From JBEKHI01 sp050012355 (lineage in GTDB: Bacteria; Actinomycetota; Actinomycetes; Streptosporangiales; Streptosporangiaceae), in the NCBI GenBank assembly GCA_050012355.1, contig JBEKHI010000065.1:1-26243 (forward strand): 26,243 nucleotides of DNA. The letters are read 5' to 3'. The notes beneath the pieces were generated by a model. The model ran no database searches. It worked only from the letters and a program-made list of their open reading frames with translations, and was not told where the DNA came from. Numbering within the stretch: position 1 is the stretch's first letter; each line of letters begins with the position of its first letter. The translations under genes were made by a program, and so were the position numbers. Positions 13,483 through 22,081 of the stretch are shown here, piece by piece.

Positions 13483-15525
13483 GTGCGCCGAATTCTTGCG
13501 GTTTGGACGGTTACAGCGGCATTCTTCGGATTCGCAGGTGTCCCGGCCGCGTCAGCGGCGTCTGCCGGTGGGACATATCGGGCGGTCGAGTACCACGGCT
13601 ACGAGATTCAGGTTCCGGCGTCGTGGCCGATCTACAACCTGGCGGCCGACCCGACCCGGTGCGTGCTGTTCAACCGGCATGCCGTCTACCTCGGCACGCC
13701 GGGGGCCGACCAGCGATGCCCGGCTCGCGCGTTCGGGCGGACCGGGGCGGTGCTGGTCCAGCCTGAGCAGGCGTCGGTACCGCCCGGCACGGTGAAGCTC
13801 GGGCCGGACACGGCATCGTTCTCGGGCGCGCTGCCCGCGAACGACACGACCAGCCACGTATTGCAGGTCGTGGCACCAGGACCGGGCGTGCTGGTCACGG
13901 CGACATACGGGTCTGACGAAGCGCAGATCCGCTCGATCCTGGCCGGCGCGCGGATGACCACACAGTCCGCGGCCGCGACCACCTCCGCAGCCGCGGCCGC
14001 CAGCAAGCCGACCACCAAGGCATCCGCCGAGCCGACGGGGACCCCTGAGCTATCGCTGCAGCAAGGGCACGGGCTCGGGATCGACACCTGCACCGCGCCG
14101 TCGGTCACGACAATGACCGACTGGCTGGCCTCGCCCTACCGGGTGATCGGCACCTACCTGGGCGGCGTGAACTGGGCGTGCAGCTACGGGAACTTCAACA
14201 GCACCTGGGCCAGCGAGGTCGCGGCCGAGGGCTGGCGGTACATCCCGATCTGGGTTGGCCCGCAGGCGCCGTGCACGACGATCGAAGGCGCGACCGTGAT
14301 CGACCCGTCCGAGGCGGCGGCGCAGGGCGAAGCCGAGGCGGCGAGCGCGGCGGCGGCCGCCGAGAGCTTCGGCTACGGCAAGGGAACGCCGGTCTATTTC
14401 GACATGGAGGGTTACGACAGCTCGGACACCTCGTGCGCGCAGGCGGTCATCACGTTCCTCGGCGGCTGGACGGCCGGGCTGCACGCGGCCGGGTACCTGT
14501 CCGGGGTCTACTCAAGTGCGGCGTCCGGCATCGCGGACCTCGCGGCGGAGTACGCCAACCCGGACTACCAGCGCCCTGACGACGTGTGGGTGGCGGACTG
14601 GAACGGCGACCCGGTGCTGACCGACCCCTACCTGCCAAGCGGCGACTGGCAAGACGCGGTGCTGCACCAGTACTACGGAAGCCACAATGAGACCTGGGGC
14701 GGCGCCACCCTGAACGTCGACAGTGACGTCATCGACGGCGCGGTGGCCGGCTACCCCGGCCCGTCCACGGCCGGACGGCCAGCGGTGCTCGACGAGCCAG
14801 CCGCCGTTTCCCTGACGCCCGGCAATATCAAAACGGCGCGACTAGTTATCCGGGGAACCCAGTATCCCTCGGTCGTGCGCTGGCGGGCCGTCACGCCCGC
14901 CGGGGTGTCGGTCACACCAGGATCGGGCCTGGCCTTCGTCCCCGCCGGAGGGCGGGTGACCGTACCGGTCCGGGTCTCGGCCGCCACATCACTGGCTAGC
15001 GGGCGGTACGACGTGCCGATCACGGCGTACGCGGGCGGCCAGCAGCTCACGGAGACCTTCCTGCTGGTAACCAGCGGCTCACCGGTGCCGGGCACGGTCG
15101 TGCTGTACGCGGCGGACCCGCGGAGCATGGCGATCGCCGCGGCCGAAGCCAGCCGGCTGGCGCTACCCGTAACCGGCAACTTCGAGACCGCGTGGAATGA
15201 TGCCGCAGCCGGTTCCGACCTAGTGCTCGCGGTTGGGGCGGCCGCGTCGGATGCCCTGTACTACAACGCTTGCGGCTGGACAAACCCGGCAGGCATCAGC
15301 GCTGGTAACACGCCATTCTTTTACCCAGGAGCGCCACTTCAGCAGGGCGAGGCTGATGCTTTCGAGGTGGCTGACGGAAGCAACACCGCCAAAACCGCGC
15401 TACTTACCACACAATTCGCCCAGTATGCACTCGCGGGAACCGTGCCAGACGACGGCGGCCAGCCGACCGGGCCGGTCGCACCGACAGACAGCTGCCTGGG
15501 ATCCGCGAACGTATTGGTGTGGTAG
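13483..15525 (+). CDS. Secreted DUF1906 (Rv2525c-type, glycoside-hydrolase-like) protein
   Basis: A 680-residue exported protein. The signal peptide is about residues 1-26 (RR near the start, hydrophobic core, ASA cleavage). A region of about 30-160 is unassigned. An Ala/Thr/Ser/Lys linker (about 160-190) precedes the DUF1906 domain (about 195-425): GLGIDTCTAPSVTTMTDWL, VIGTYLGGV, PVYFDMEGYD with acidic residues at the end of a strand, GVYSS, VWVADWNGDP and HQYYG, a TIM-barrel layout. Then come a beta-sandwich-like segment (about 440-530) and an unassigned C-terminal domain (about 530-680). It starts with GTG at 13483 with no ribosome-binding site, preceded by an AT-rich stretch, so a leaderless transcript is possible. 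The DUF1906 family is envelope-associated in mycobacteria; the substrate is unknown. Confidence 0.83.
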   Translation: MRRILAVWTVTAAFFGFAGVPAASAASAGGTYRAVEYHGYEIQVPASWPIYNLAADPTRCVLFNRHAVYLGTPGADQRCPARAFGRTGAVLVQPEQASVPPGTVKLGPDTASFSGALPANDTTSHVLQVVAPGPGVLVTATYGSDEAQIRSILAGARMTTQSAAATTSAAAAASKPTTKASAEPTGTPELSLQQGHGLGIDTCTAPSVTTMTDWLASPYRVIGTYLGGVNWACSYGNFNSTWASEVAAEGWRYIPIWVGPQAPCTTIEGATVIDPSEAAAQGEAEAASAAAAAESFGYGKGTPVYFDMEGYDSSDTSCAQAVITFLGGWTAGLHAAGYLSGVYSSAASGIADLAAEYANPDYQRPDDVWVADWNGDPVLTDPYLPSGDWQDAVLHQYYGSHNETWGGATLNVDSDVIDGAVAGYPGPSTAGRPAVLDEPAAVSLTPGNIKTARLVIRGTQYPSVVRWRAVTPAGVSVTPGSGLAFVPAGGRVTVPVRVSAATSLASGRYDVPITAYAGGQQLTETFLLVTSGSPVPGTVVLYAADPRSMAIAAAEASRLALPVTGNFETAWNDAAAGSDLVLAVGAAASDALYYNACGWTNPAGISAGNTPFFYPGAPLQQGEADAFEVADGSNTAKTALLTTQFAQYALAGTVPDDGGQPTGPVAPTDSCLGSANVLVW

Positions 15526-15798
15526 CTCGCCGCTAGCTACAAAGACCTGCTGTTTCCCGGCCCAGCGACTGCTGCCGGCCTAGCCCGGATGAGCCGGTGC
15601 CCGCTAGGTCATCTCAGCCATGATCGCAATAGCATATATCTCTATATACCGAATTTTTAGACCTGACCGGGATTACAGTTGCGGCAACGCACAGATCGCG
15701 TCGGAGAGGCCGTCGATCTTGAGGCGATGCCCTGCCGCGTGAGTGCTGCTTGTGATTTAGAAGACGAAAAGAGCGCGCAGCCAGCGAGGATAGGAACA

Positions 15799-18384
15799 AT
15801 GGGAAACCATGGGGGTGCCAACGGCGAACCGCGCACCAGGGACATGAGCAGGTCTGCAAAGACATCGACGACCTTCAGCCTTCGGGGTCATCGAGCCTTC
15901 AGCCTGCAGAACTGGCCGGTGTCGTGGCGACTGTTCGCCGTAATCATGCTGACGCTCGCCATGGGCCTGGTCTTCGGTGGCCTGCGGGTAGCGGCGGCGG
16001 CGGACAGCGCCGCCCAATTCAGCCGGGTGTCACAGCTCGCTAACCTCGGACAGCAGATCACCGGCCTAGTCCAGGACTTGGAGAACGAACGGGACGAGAC
16101 GAGCGCCAGCGTTCCGGTCAGCAATACCCAGGCCCTGCAGCCCTGGTACAACGCGACCGACGCGGCGGCCGCTAAGGTCCAGCCGCTAGCCGCCGATATC
16201 GGCGGTTCCTTCCCGTCGGCCATCCAGGCGAAAGCCGCTACCGTGCGCTCCGCGATCGGCTCCCTTGAGCAGCTGCGCGGCGCGGCGCAGTCTAGTTCGT
16301 CCGCGCTGACGGTGATCGCTGAGTACTCGGTTCCCATCGATGACCTGATCGCGCTGAACGATCAGATCGCGGCGGGCACCGATGATCCTGATCTCATCAA
16401 CGACGTCGAGACGCTCAACTCGTTGGCCCTGGAGAAGGACCAGGTCGCCCAGCAGCGCGCGATTCTCTTCAACGCGCTTACGGAGAAGTCTTTCGCTAAC
16501 GCCGAGGAGGACGCGCTGGTCACCGCGGTGGCGGCCCAGAGTTCTGACGCGACGACGTTCGACACGACCGCCACCACCGCTGAGCAGAACTCCTTCAACC
16601 AAGTCGTTACCGGGCCGCAGGTCAAAGAGGCAGTGACCATCGAGCAGTACGTCACCGGCACCAACAGCCTGAACCTCGGTAATGGCGCCCTGAACATCAG
16701 CGCGCAAGCCGCACCTGGCGAGTGGTATTCCACCATGTCCGACACGATCGACAGGATGCAGACTGTCGAGCTGGGGGTGGCCGGAAACATCGTCGCACGG
16801 GCCAAGGTCCTGCAGCGGGGCGCGGAACAGTCCGCGCTGCTCACCGCCATCTTGACCGTGGTGGCCCTGCTCCTCGTGGTCATCGCGACCTTCGCCGTCG
16901 CCAGGTCTCTCGTCCTGCCGCTGCGCAGGCTGCGGGCGGGCGCGCTTGAAATCGCCACGGCGGAACTGCCAGCGCGGGTCCGGCAGCTTGGAGAGGCCCA
17001 GGACCCCACTTCGAGCCTGGACGTAGTGCCAATCGATGTGCTGTCCACCGATGAGATCGGCCAGGTCGCTCGCGCGTTCGACCAGGTGCACTCAGAGGCG
17101 GTACGGCTCGCCGGAAACGAGGCGCTGCTGCGGAGAAGCTTCAACGCGATGTTCGTCAGCCTGTCCCGGCGCAGCCAGTCGCTGATCGAGCGACTGGCGC
17201 GAATGATCGACTCCCTGGAACAGAACGAGGAAGATCCCAACCGGCTGTCGAACCTGTTCACGATGGACCACCTGGTCACCCGGATGCGCCGGAACTCCGA
17301 GAACCTTCTCCTGCTCGCTGGGCACGAGAGCGCGCGGAAATGGAGCGAACCGGTTCCGCTCACCGACGTGGCCCGGGCCGCGACCTCGGAGATCGAGCAG
17401 TACAACCGGGTGGCGCTGAACATTCAGCCCGGGGTCATGATCTCTGGGCAGGCGGCGTCTGACGTGGTGCACCTGCTCGCTGAGCTCATCGAGAACGCCA
17501 CCGCGTTCTCCCCCAAGGAAACCCAGGTGCTGGTATCCGGCCAGGAAGTGGCGAGCGGAGGCACGCTGCTCCAGGTCAGCGACCGCGGTGTCGGTGTCTC
17601 CGCGGCCCGGCTGGCGGAGATGAACCAGCGGCTGGACGATCCGCCCGTGATCGACGAATCGGTATCCCGGCATATGGGGCTGTTCGCGGTGGCCCGCCTA
17701 GCCGAACAGCACGGTGTGCGAGTCCGGCTGCGGGCCGGAAACCCGGAAGGACTGACCGCTCTGGTATGGCTACCGGACAGCCTCACCGAGCGAGGTGGCG
17801 CCCGGTATGGTGACCTGCCGCAACGACCCGTCGCTCCCCAGGCCGGGCCTCCGATCGGGAATCGCGCCACCGCTATAGGCTCCGCTGCCGAGGGTCAGGT
17901 CGCCAGAGACTGGCCGGGTCCCGTCGCTCCTGTCATGCCGACCCCCGCTGGCATGGGCCAGATGCCGGCTGCGGCCGATTCGGCGGCAGCGAGCTGGTTC
18001 CGCCAGTCGACCGCGGCGGGTACCGGCAAGACCGGCACCGGACCGCTGGGCATGGTCCGGCCGCTAAGCGATGCAAGACCGCCGGTAATGGACGGTTGGG
18101 CTGGCGGCCAGCAGGCCGCCCAGCTGATCGCCAACCCAGTCCGTGGCGACCGCACGGTCGCCGGGATGCCCGTGCGCATTCCGCGCGCGAACTTCGTTCC
18201 CGGATCCGCCGACGGTGATCAGCCCGTAACAGGCCGTTCGGCGGACGGATATGAGGGTCAGACACCGACAGCGCTGCGCCAGCGATCACCCGATATGGCT
18301 CGCAGCCGCCTAAGCGGTTTCCAGCGGGGAAGCCGCCGGGCTGAGGGTCAGGCGCCTCGCACAGGAGAGGGAGCGGGTCGTTGA
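15799..18384 (+). CDS. Nitrate/nitrite-sensing-domain histidine-kinase-like protein (conservon CvnA type)
   Basis: A membrane sensor of 861 residues. TM1 is at about 44-66, followed by an extracytoplasmic helical NIT-type sensing domain (about 70-340), TM2 (about 345-370), a HAMP-like linker, then a dimerisation region with TMDHLVTRMRRNSENLLLLAG (His491) and a HATPase domain: N-box ELIENATAFSP (about 560-572) and DRGVGVS (about 595-601). The Pro/Gly-rich tail (about 660-861) ends with RSRLSGFQRGSRRAEG, typical of conservon kinases. The ATG at 15799 has GAGGA eight bases upstream; the frame is open to 15679 but lacks support there. It overlaps the roadblock gene by four bases. Conservons act as membrane-linked G-protein-like signalling complexes in Streptomyces. 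Confidence 0.85.
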   Translation: MGNHGGANGEPRTRDMSRSAKTSTTFSLRGHRAFSLQNWPVSWRLFAVIMLTLAMGLVFGGLRVAAAADSAAQFSRVSQLANLGQQITGLVQDLENERDETSASVPVSNTQALQPWYNATDAAAAKVQPLAADIGGSFPSAIQAKAATVRSAIGSLEQLRGAAQSSSSALTVIAEYSVPIDDLIALNDQIAAGTDDPDLINDVETLNSLALEKDQVAQQRAILFNALTEKSFANAEEDALVTAVAAQSSDATTFDTTATTAEQNSFNQVVTGPQVKEAVTIEQYVTGTNSLNLGNGALNISAQAAPGEWYSTMSDTIDRMQTVELGVAGNIVARAKVLQRGAEQSALLTAILTVVALLLVVIATFAVARSLVLPLRRLRAGALEIATAELPARVRQLGEAQDPTSSLDVVPIDVLSTDEIGQVARAFDQVHSEAVRLAGNEALLRRSFNAMFVSLSRRSQSLIERLARMIDSLEQNEEDPNRLSNLFTMDHLVTRMRRNSENLLLLAGHESARKWSEPVPLTDVARAATSEIEQYNRVALNIQPGVMISGQAASDVVHLLAELIENATAFSPKETQVLVSGQEVASGGTLLQVSDRGVGVSAARLAEMNQRLDDPPVIDESVSRHMGLFAVARLAEQHGVRVRLRAGNPEGLTALVWLPDSLTERGGARYGDLPQRPVAPQAGPPIGNRATAIGSAAEGQVARDWPGPVAPVMPTPAGMGQMPAAADSAAASWFRQSTAAGTGKTGTGPLGMVRPLSDARPPVMDGWAGGQQAAQLIANPVRGDRTVAGMPVRIPRANFVPGSADGDQPVTGRSADGYEGQTPTALRQRSPDMARSRLSGFQRGSRRAEGQAPRTGEGAGR

Positions 18385-18785
18385 ATTACGTATACCGACG
18401 AGATCTGAACTGGCTCGTCACCGACTTCACCACGCGAGTCCCCGACGTCGCCCACGCGGTCGTGGTGTCCTCCGACGGTGTACCGCTGGCGCTGTCGGAG
18501 AATCTTCCGCCTGCTTTCGCGGAACGGCTCGCGATCATTACCTGCGGGCTGGCCAGCCTGATGCAGGGTGCCGCTCAGATCTTCGAGGCGGGATCGCCCA
18601 CCCAGGCGCTGGTGGAGATGGATAGCGGGCTGATGCTGGTCAAGGTAATCAGCGACGGTTCCAGCTTGGCGGTGCTGGCCGCTCCCGAATGCGACACGGA
18701 CCTGGTCTCCTACGAGATGACGCTGCTGGTCGAGGCGGTCGGGGAGGTACTGACTCCGGCCGCTCGCACCCAGGCAGGGTTCTAG
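18381..18785 (+). CDS. Roadblock/LC7 domain protein (conservon CvnB type)
   Basis: A 134-residue protein of the roadblock/LC7 (MglB-like) fold: LNWLVTDFTTRVPDVAHAVV, SSDGVPLALSENLP, the central helix AERLAIITCGLASLMQGAAQ and a last strand LMLVKVISDGSSLAVLAAP, DTDLVSYEM. Such proteins bind small GTPases and partner kinases in the conservon operon. It begins with TTG at 18381, overlapping the kinase stop (TTGA), with GGAGAGGGAG upstream as a good ribosome-binding site. The usual next genes, a DUF742 protein and a GTPase, are missing: a convergent LuxR-type gene begins its 3' end 10 bases later. Confidence 0.9.
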   Translation: MNYVYRRDLNWLVTDFTTRVPDVAHAVVVSSDGVPLALSENLPPAFAERLAIITCGLASLMQGAAQIFEAGSPTQALVEMDSGLMLVKVISDGSSLAVLAAPECDTDLVSYEMTLLVEAVGEVLTPAARTQAGF

Positions 18786-18795
18786 GCCGGCGCCA

Positions 18796-21567
18796 TTAGC
18801 TGGTGCTTTCCTTGTGCAGTTCGTTGGCCAGCTGAACGCGCGACTGGATCCCGAGCTTGGCGAACACGGCCCGCAGGTGGGTTCCGACGGTGTTGACGGA
18901 CACACCCAGCTCGGATGCGGCCGACTTGTTGGTGTGGCCGGCGCCGATAAGCACGGCTACCCGGCGTTCCGCCTCGGTCAGCGACTGCCAGCCAGCGGCA
19001 GCCTTGATCGTCACAGCGGTCCATTTCGGGAACCGGACGCCAGCTTCGCGCATCACCTGCTGAACCCGCGCCCGCGGAGACCAGGCGCCCATGTGGTGAT
19101 AGAGATCCCAAGCGCGGTCGAGTTGCGCCACCGCGGCGGATCGCTGTCCGGCCGCGAGCAGAGCGCGCCCATAGGTGTCCGCGCCGAGAGCTCGCAGCAC
19201 GGGACGCGGGCTCCGGGCCAGTGTCTCCGCCGACCTGGCGACGATGTCCATGTCTCTGTTCCGCCTGCCGCGCAGGTTAAGTGCGACACCTTCGAAGCTC
19301 GCGACACCAGGATTGCGCGCCGCCGCGCTCTCCGCGATGTCGATCGTCGCGGCGGTCAGCCGCTTGTCTCCGGCCAGCGCGGCGAACTCGAAGAACAAGC
19401 CGTTCCAGCAAGGCCACAGCGGCCAGTAGCTCCGTGACTGACCGGCACCTTCGACCACTGGCCAGAGGACGGCGAGGGCTTGCTCAAAGCTGCCACGGCT
19501 GGCCTCGAGCCAGCCCTGCGCAACCGCTAGCCCCGGGTGGCGGACGCATTCATCCGCACCTCCGAGATCGGTGGCCCGGCGAAGCTGCGCCGCCGCGGTC
19601 TCGATCTCCCCGCGAAGCAAAGACACCGAGACACGGATGATGATCGCGTCCGTCGTGTACAGACCGCTGCCCAGTTGCTGTCCAAGGTCGATCAGCGCCC
19701 GGGCACCGGCGTCCGCATCATCGAGGCGGCCCAGGGTGAAGTCCTGCCACGCCTGCGCGTGCTGGAGAGCTGGCAGGATCCTCTCCCGCGCGCTGCGGTT
19801 GTCAGCCCTGGCCTGGTCTAGCAAGGTCTGCGCATGGTCATACCGGTCAAGGAACTGCAGAGCCGTTATTTCTTCTGTGATCCCTGCCATGCCCGTGACC
19901 GAGCGAAGCTCGCGGAAGTGCCTGAGGGCGGCGTCATGACGCGCCTCGTTGCTAGCGGCCTCCCCAGCCGCCTGAAGGGCAAGGGTCAACGCGTCACGGT
20001 CGCCCGTCACGCGGGCACATTCCAGCGCGGCGGCGGCCTCCGTCGCCGCCACGTCGCCCGCCGCCAAGCGGGTGCTGGCCAGGGCACGCACGGCCCGCAA
20101 CCGCGCGGTGACGCACGGGTCCAGCTCCGCGTCATCCTTGAGGATGCGGTCGGTGCGCGCTACCAGTTCCCCGATCCGGCCGCCGAGCCACAGCGCGCGG
20201 GCCGCCCAGGCCTCCACCAGTCCTATGGTGTTCGCGTCGTCGACGCGCGCGAGAATCAGGTCCGCGACTGCGATCGCCTCGGTAGCTCGCTGGATCCCGC
20301 ACAACACAGCAAGGCAGCGCAGGCTCAGGTCAAGCCACTCCGCCTGCTCCGGGCCGATGCCGCGGAGCGCGAGCACCGCCAGCTCACCCGCGTCGTCCGC
20401 GTTAATGGATGCGAGCGTCTCCGCCGCTGATACGAGCATTCTCGCGCAAGCGAGGTCGCCGGGGACCGCGCCCGCTCGCGCGTGCGACGCGGCCAGGAGC
20501 GGCTCTTCCGCGCTCGTCAGGTAGTGGTCGGCGAGCACCCTGTGCAGCTTGCGGGTAAGCGTTACCGGCATCGTGGCGCAGACCGCCTCGAGCACGAGAT
20601 CGTGGCGGAACGCGAGGTCGCTGCCGCAGGCCAGGATCAGCCCCGACTCGATCGCGGTCGCCACCGCTCGCTCGGTACCGTGGCCCAGCCCGGCCAGGTC
20701 GCGCATGGACATCGGACGGCCCGCCACGGCGAGAAGCTGGACCAGGTCACGGGATACCGCAGGTAGCGTCGCGACCTGGTGCGCGATCGCGGCGGTGAAT
20801 TCGACAGGCACACCGTCGGTGTCTCCTCTGGCCGCCGAGCGAACGAGACTGTCGATGATCTGGACCGCCAGGAACGGGCTCCCATCCGCGGTGGCGAGAA
20901 ACTTCCGTGCCCGCTCATCCAAGGGGTGCCCGAGCCGGTCGGCCGCGATGGCCACGATATCTTCCGCGCCTAGCGGCGCGAGCCGGATGTGCTCGCCGCC
21001 GACCTGATCCTGGCCGACCACGTCCGCGATCACATCCTCGTCGCGGCTGGCCAGCAGCCATACGACGGGCAGGCCGATCAGGCGGGAGAAAAGCAGGCGG
21101 AGGGTGAACCGGCTGACGCGGTCAGCCCACTGAAGATCGTCAATCGCGATCAGCAACGGCCTGGCCATCGCCGCGCCTTCCAGCAGCGCCGCGATCTGGT
21201 CGGCGAGCAACAGCGGTTCGCTCGTAAGCCGGGCCACCTTCGAGAAGTCTTCGGCGCTGGCCAGCGGGTCGGCACCAGCGCGCAGCAAAGCGAGCACCGG
21301 CGCGCCCGGCCAGACCTGCTCGATCTGCTCACACTTGCTGTCCGCGACCCGGAACTTCATGGTGACGGCCTGACGACAGATCTCCGCCAGCAGAGCGGTC
21401 TTCCCGATGCCAGGCGAGCCCGAGATGAGGATTCCGGAGCTTGACCCTTGCTGGCTAACGCCGCGAAGCACGCCGAGGGCGCGGCCCATCGGCTCGCTTC
21501 GGCCTCGCAACGGTCCTGCCCGCACGGGTGCTCCCATCCACTTACCCGGAAGAATACGTCGATTCAC
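18796..21567 (-). CDS. LAL family LuxR-type regulator with AAA ATPase domain
   Basis: A large ATP-binding regulator of the LuxR family, 923 residues, a typical length. Walker A is GSPGIGKT (50-57), Walker B LLIAIDDLQWAD (138-149). A long helical TPR-like region follows (about 370-800). The C-terminal LuxR helix-turn-helix is LTEAERRVAVLIGAGHTNKS through VNTVGTHLRAVFAKLGI (from 863). Such proteins activate secondary-metabolite or catabolic genes in response to ATP and an unknown inducer. The GTG at 21567 is given as the start, but the ATG at 21537 is equally possible; neither has a good ribosome-binding site. A 16-bp palindrome overlaps the GTG. It is divergent from the marR-MFS operon and converges on the conservon pair. 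Confidence 0.88.
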   Translation of the reverse strand: MNRRILPGKWMGAPVRAGPLRGRSEPMGRALGVLRGVSQQGSSSGILISGSPGIGKTALLAEICRQAVTMKFRVADSKCEQIEQVWPGAPVLALLRAGADPLASAEDFSKVARLTSEPLLLADQIAALLEGAAMARPLLIAIDDLQWADRVSRFTLRLLFSRLIGLPVVWLLASRDEDVIADVVGQDQVGGEHIRLAPLGAEDIVAIAADRLGHPLDERARKFLATADGSPFLAVQIIDSLVRSAARGDTDGVPVEFTAAIAHQVATLPAVSRDLVQLLAVAGRPMSMRDLAGLGHGTERAVATAIESGLILACGSDLAFRHDLVLEAVCATMPVTLTRKLHRVLADHYLTSAEEPLLAASHARAGAVPGDLACARMLVSAAETLASINADDAGELAVLALRGIGPEQAEWLDLSLRCLAVLCGIQRATEAIAVADLILARVDDANTIGLVEAWAARALWLGGRIGELVARTDRILKDDAELDPCVTARLRAVRALASTRLAAGDVAATEAAAALECARVTGDRDALTLALQAAGEAASNEARHDAALRHFRELRSVTGMAGITEEITALQFLDRYDHAQTLLDQARADNRSARERILPALQHAQAWQDFTLGRLDDADAGARALIDLGQQLGSGLYTTDAIIIRVSVSLLRGEIETAAAQLRRATDLGGADECVRHPGLAVAQGWLEASRGSFEQALAVLWPVVEGAGQSRSYWPLWPCWNGLFFEFAALAGDKRLTAATIDIAESAAARNPGVASFEGVALNLRGRRNRDMDIVARSAETLARSPRPVLRALGADTYGRALLAAGQRSAAVAQLDRAWDLYHHMGAWSPRARVQQVMREAGVRFPKWTAVTIKAAAGWQSLTEAERRVAVLIGAGHTNKSAASELGVSVNTVGTHLRAVFAKLGIQSRVQLANELHKESTS

Positions 21568-21576
21568 CAGTGAATC
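21561..21576. promoter_or_regulatory. 16-bp palindrome over the LAL start codon
   Basis: GATTCAC-CA-GTGAATC is a perfect 7-bp inverted repeat with a 2-base centre. One arm contains the putative GTG start of the LAL gene. If that start is right, a bound protein or the RNA hairpin would block initiation; if the true start is the ATG at 21537, this is a leader operator. Confidence 0.5.
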
Positions 21577-21593
21577 CAGGTAAGGAAGTCACA

Positions 21594-21635
21594 CTTATAA
21601 GTTTAGTTGACAACATGATTTATAAGGATAGGTTT
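21594..21635 (+). promoter_or_regulatory. marR-MFS promoter with inverted repeat operator
   Basis: A perfect TTGACA -35 box lies at 21607-21612, with a weaker TAGGTT-like -10 about 16 bases later and the marR ATG at 21641. CTTATAA (21594-21600) and TTATAAG (21620-21626) are perfect inverted copies that bracket the -35 box, with a 19-base separation. This is an AT-rich island and a good candidate for MarR autoregulation. Confidence 0.6.
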
Positions 21636-21640
21636 AACAC

Positions 21641-22081
21641 ATGAGTCACGAGCCGGACCCGGTCGAGGTCGCCTCCGCGGTGCAGAAGAGCATCGTCTTC
21701 TACGTGCGGCGGCTCCGGCAGACGCCGGTGCAGGACGAACTGCCCAATCCGGAGATGGCGGCCCTCGCCAGCCTGGACCAGGCAGGCCCGGCCACTCCGA
21801 GCGCGCTGGCGAGGGCGGAGCAGATCACTCCGCAGGCCATGGGGGTAACAGTCAGCGCGCTTGTGCGCCGGGGCTTGGCCGAACGTCATCCGGATCCCGG
21901 TGACGGGAGGCTGACCATCGTGTCGCTGACCGAGGCCGGGCGCCAAGTGGTGCGCCGCAAGGACAGTGCCCGGATCAGGCAGCTGGCTGGAGCGCTCTCC
22001 GCGGGGTTCACCAGCGAAGAGCTGGAGGTCCTGCTCACGGCGGCGCAATTGATCGAGCGGCTGGGGAAGGGCCTGCGATGA
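21641..22081 (+). CDS. MarR family transcriptional regulator
   Basis: A 146-residue winged-helix regulator of normal MarR length. The recognition region is ATPSALARAEQITPQAMGVT followed by VSALVRRGLAERHPDPGDGR, the second part being the wing with the conserved D-x-R of MarR proteins, then LTEAGR. MarR proteins repress efflux or stress genes and release DNA on binding a small phenolic or lipophilic ligand. The gene overlaps the MFS transporter start by four bases (ATGA), so the two are co-translated and the transporter is the obvious target. It is divergent from the LAL regulator, and the promoter gap holds two different palindromes. Confidence 0.92.
   Translation: MSHEPDPVEVASAVQKSIVFYVRRLRQTPVQDELPNPEMAALASLDQAGPATPSALARAEQITPQAMGVTVSALVRRGLAERHPDPGDGRLTIVSLTEAGRQVVRRKDSARIRQLAGALSAGFTSEELEVLLTAAQLIERLGKGLR

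Noticed and set aside
15526..15798. AT-rich TATATCTCTATATA stretch before the kinase as a defined promoter
   Set aside because: The region is likely regulatory, but no -35/-10 pair with sound spacing could be fixed by eye, so no feature was called.
18814..21107. Several plus-strand open frames opposite the LAL gene
   Set aside because: All are antisense to the intact LAL regulator with Walker and LuxR motifs; none shows a family pattern.
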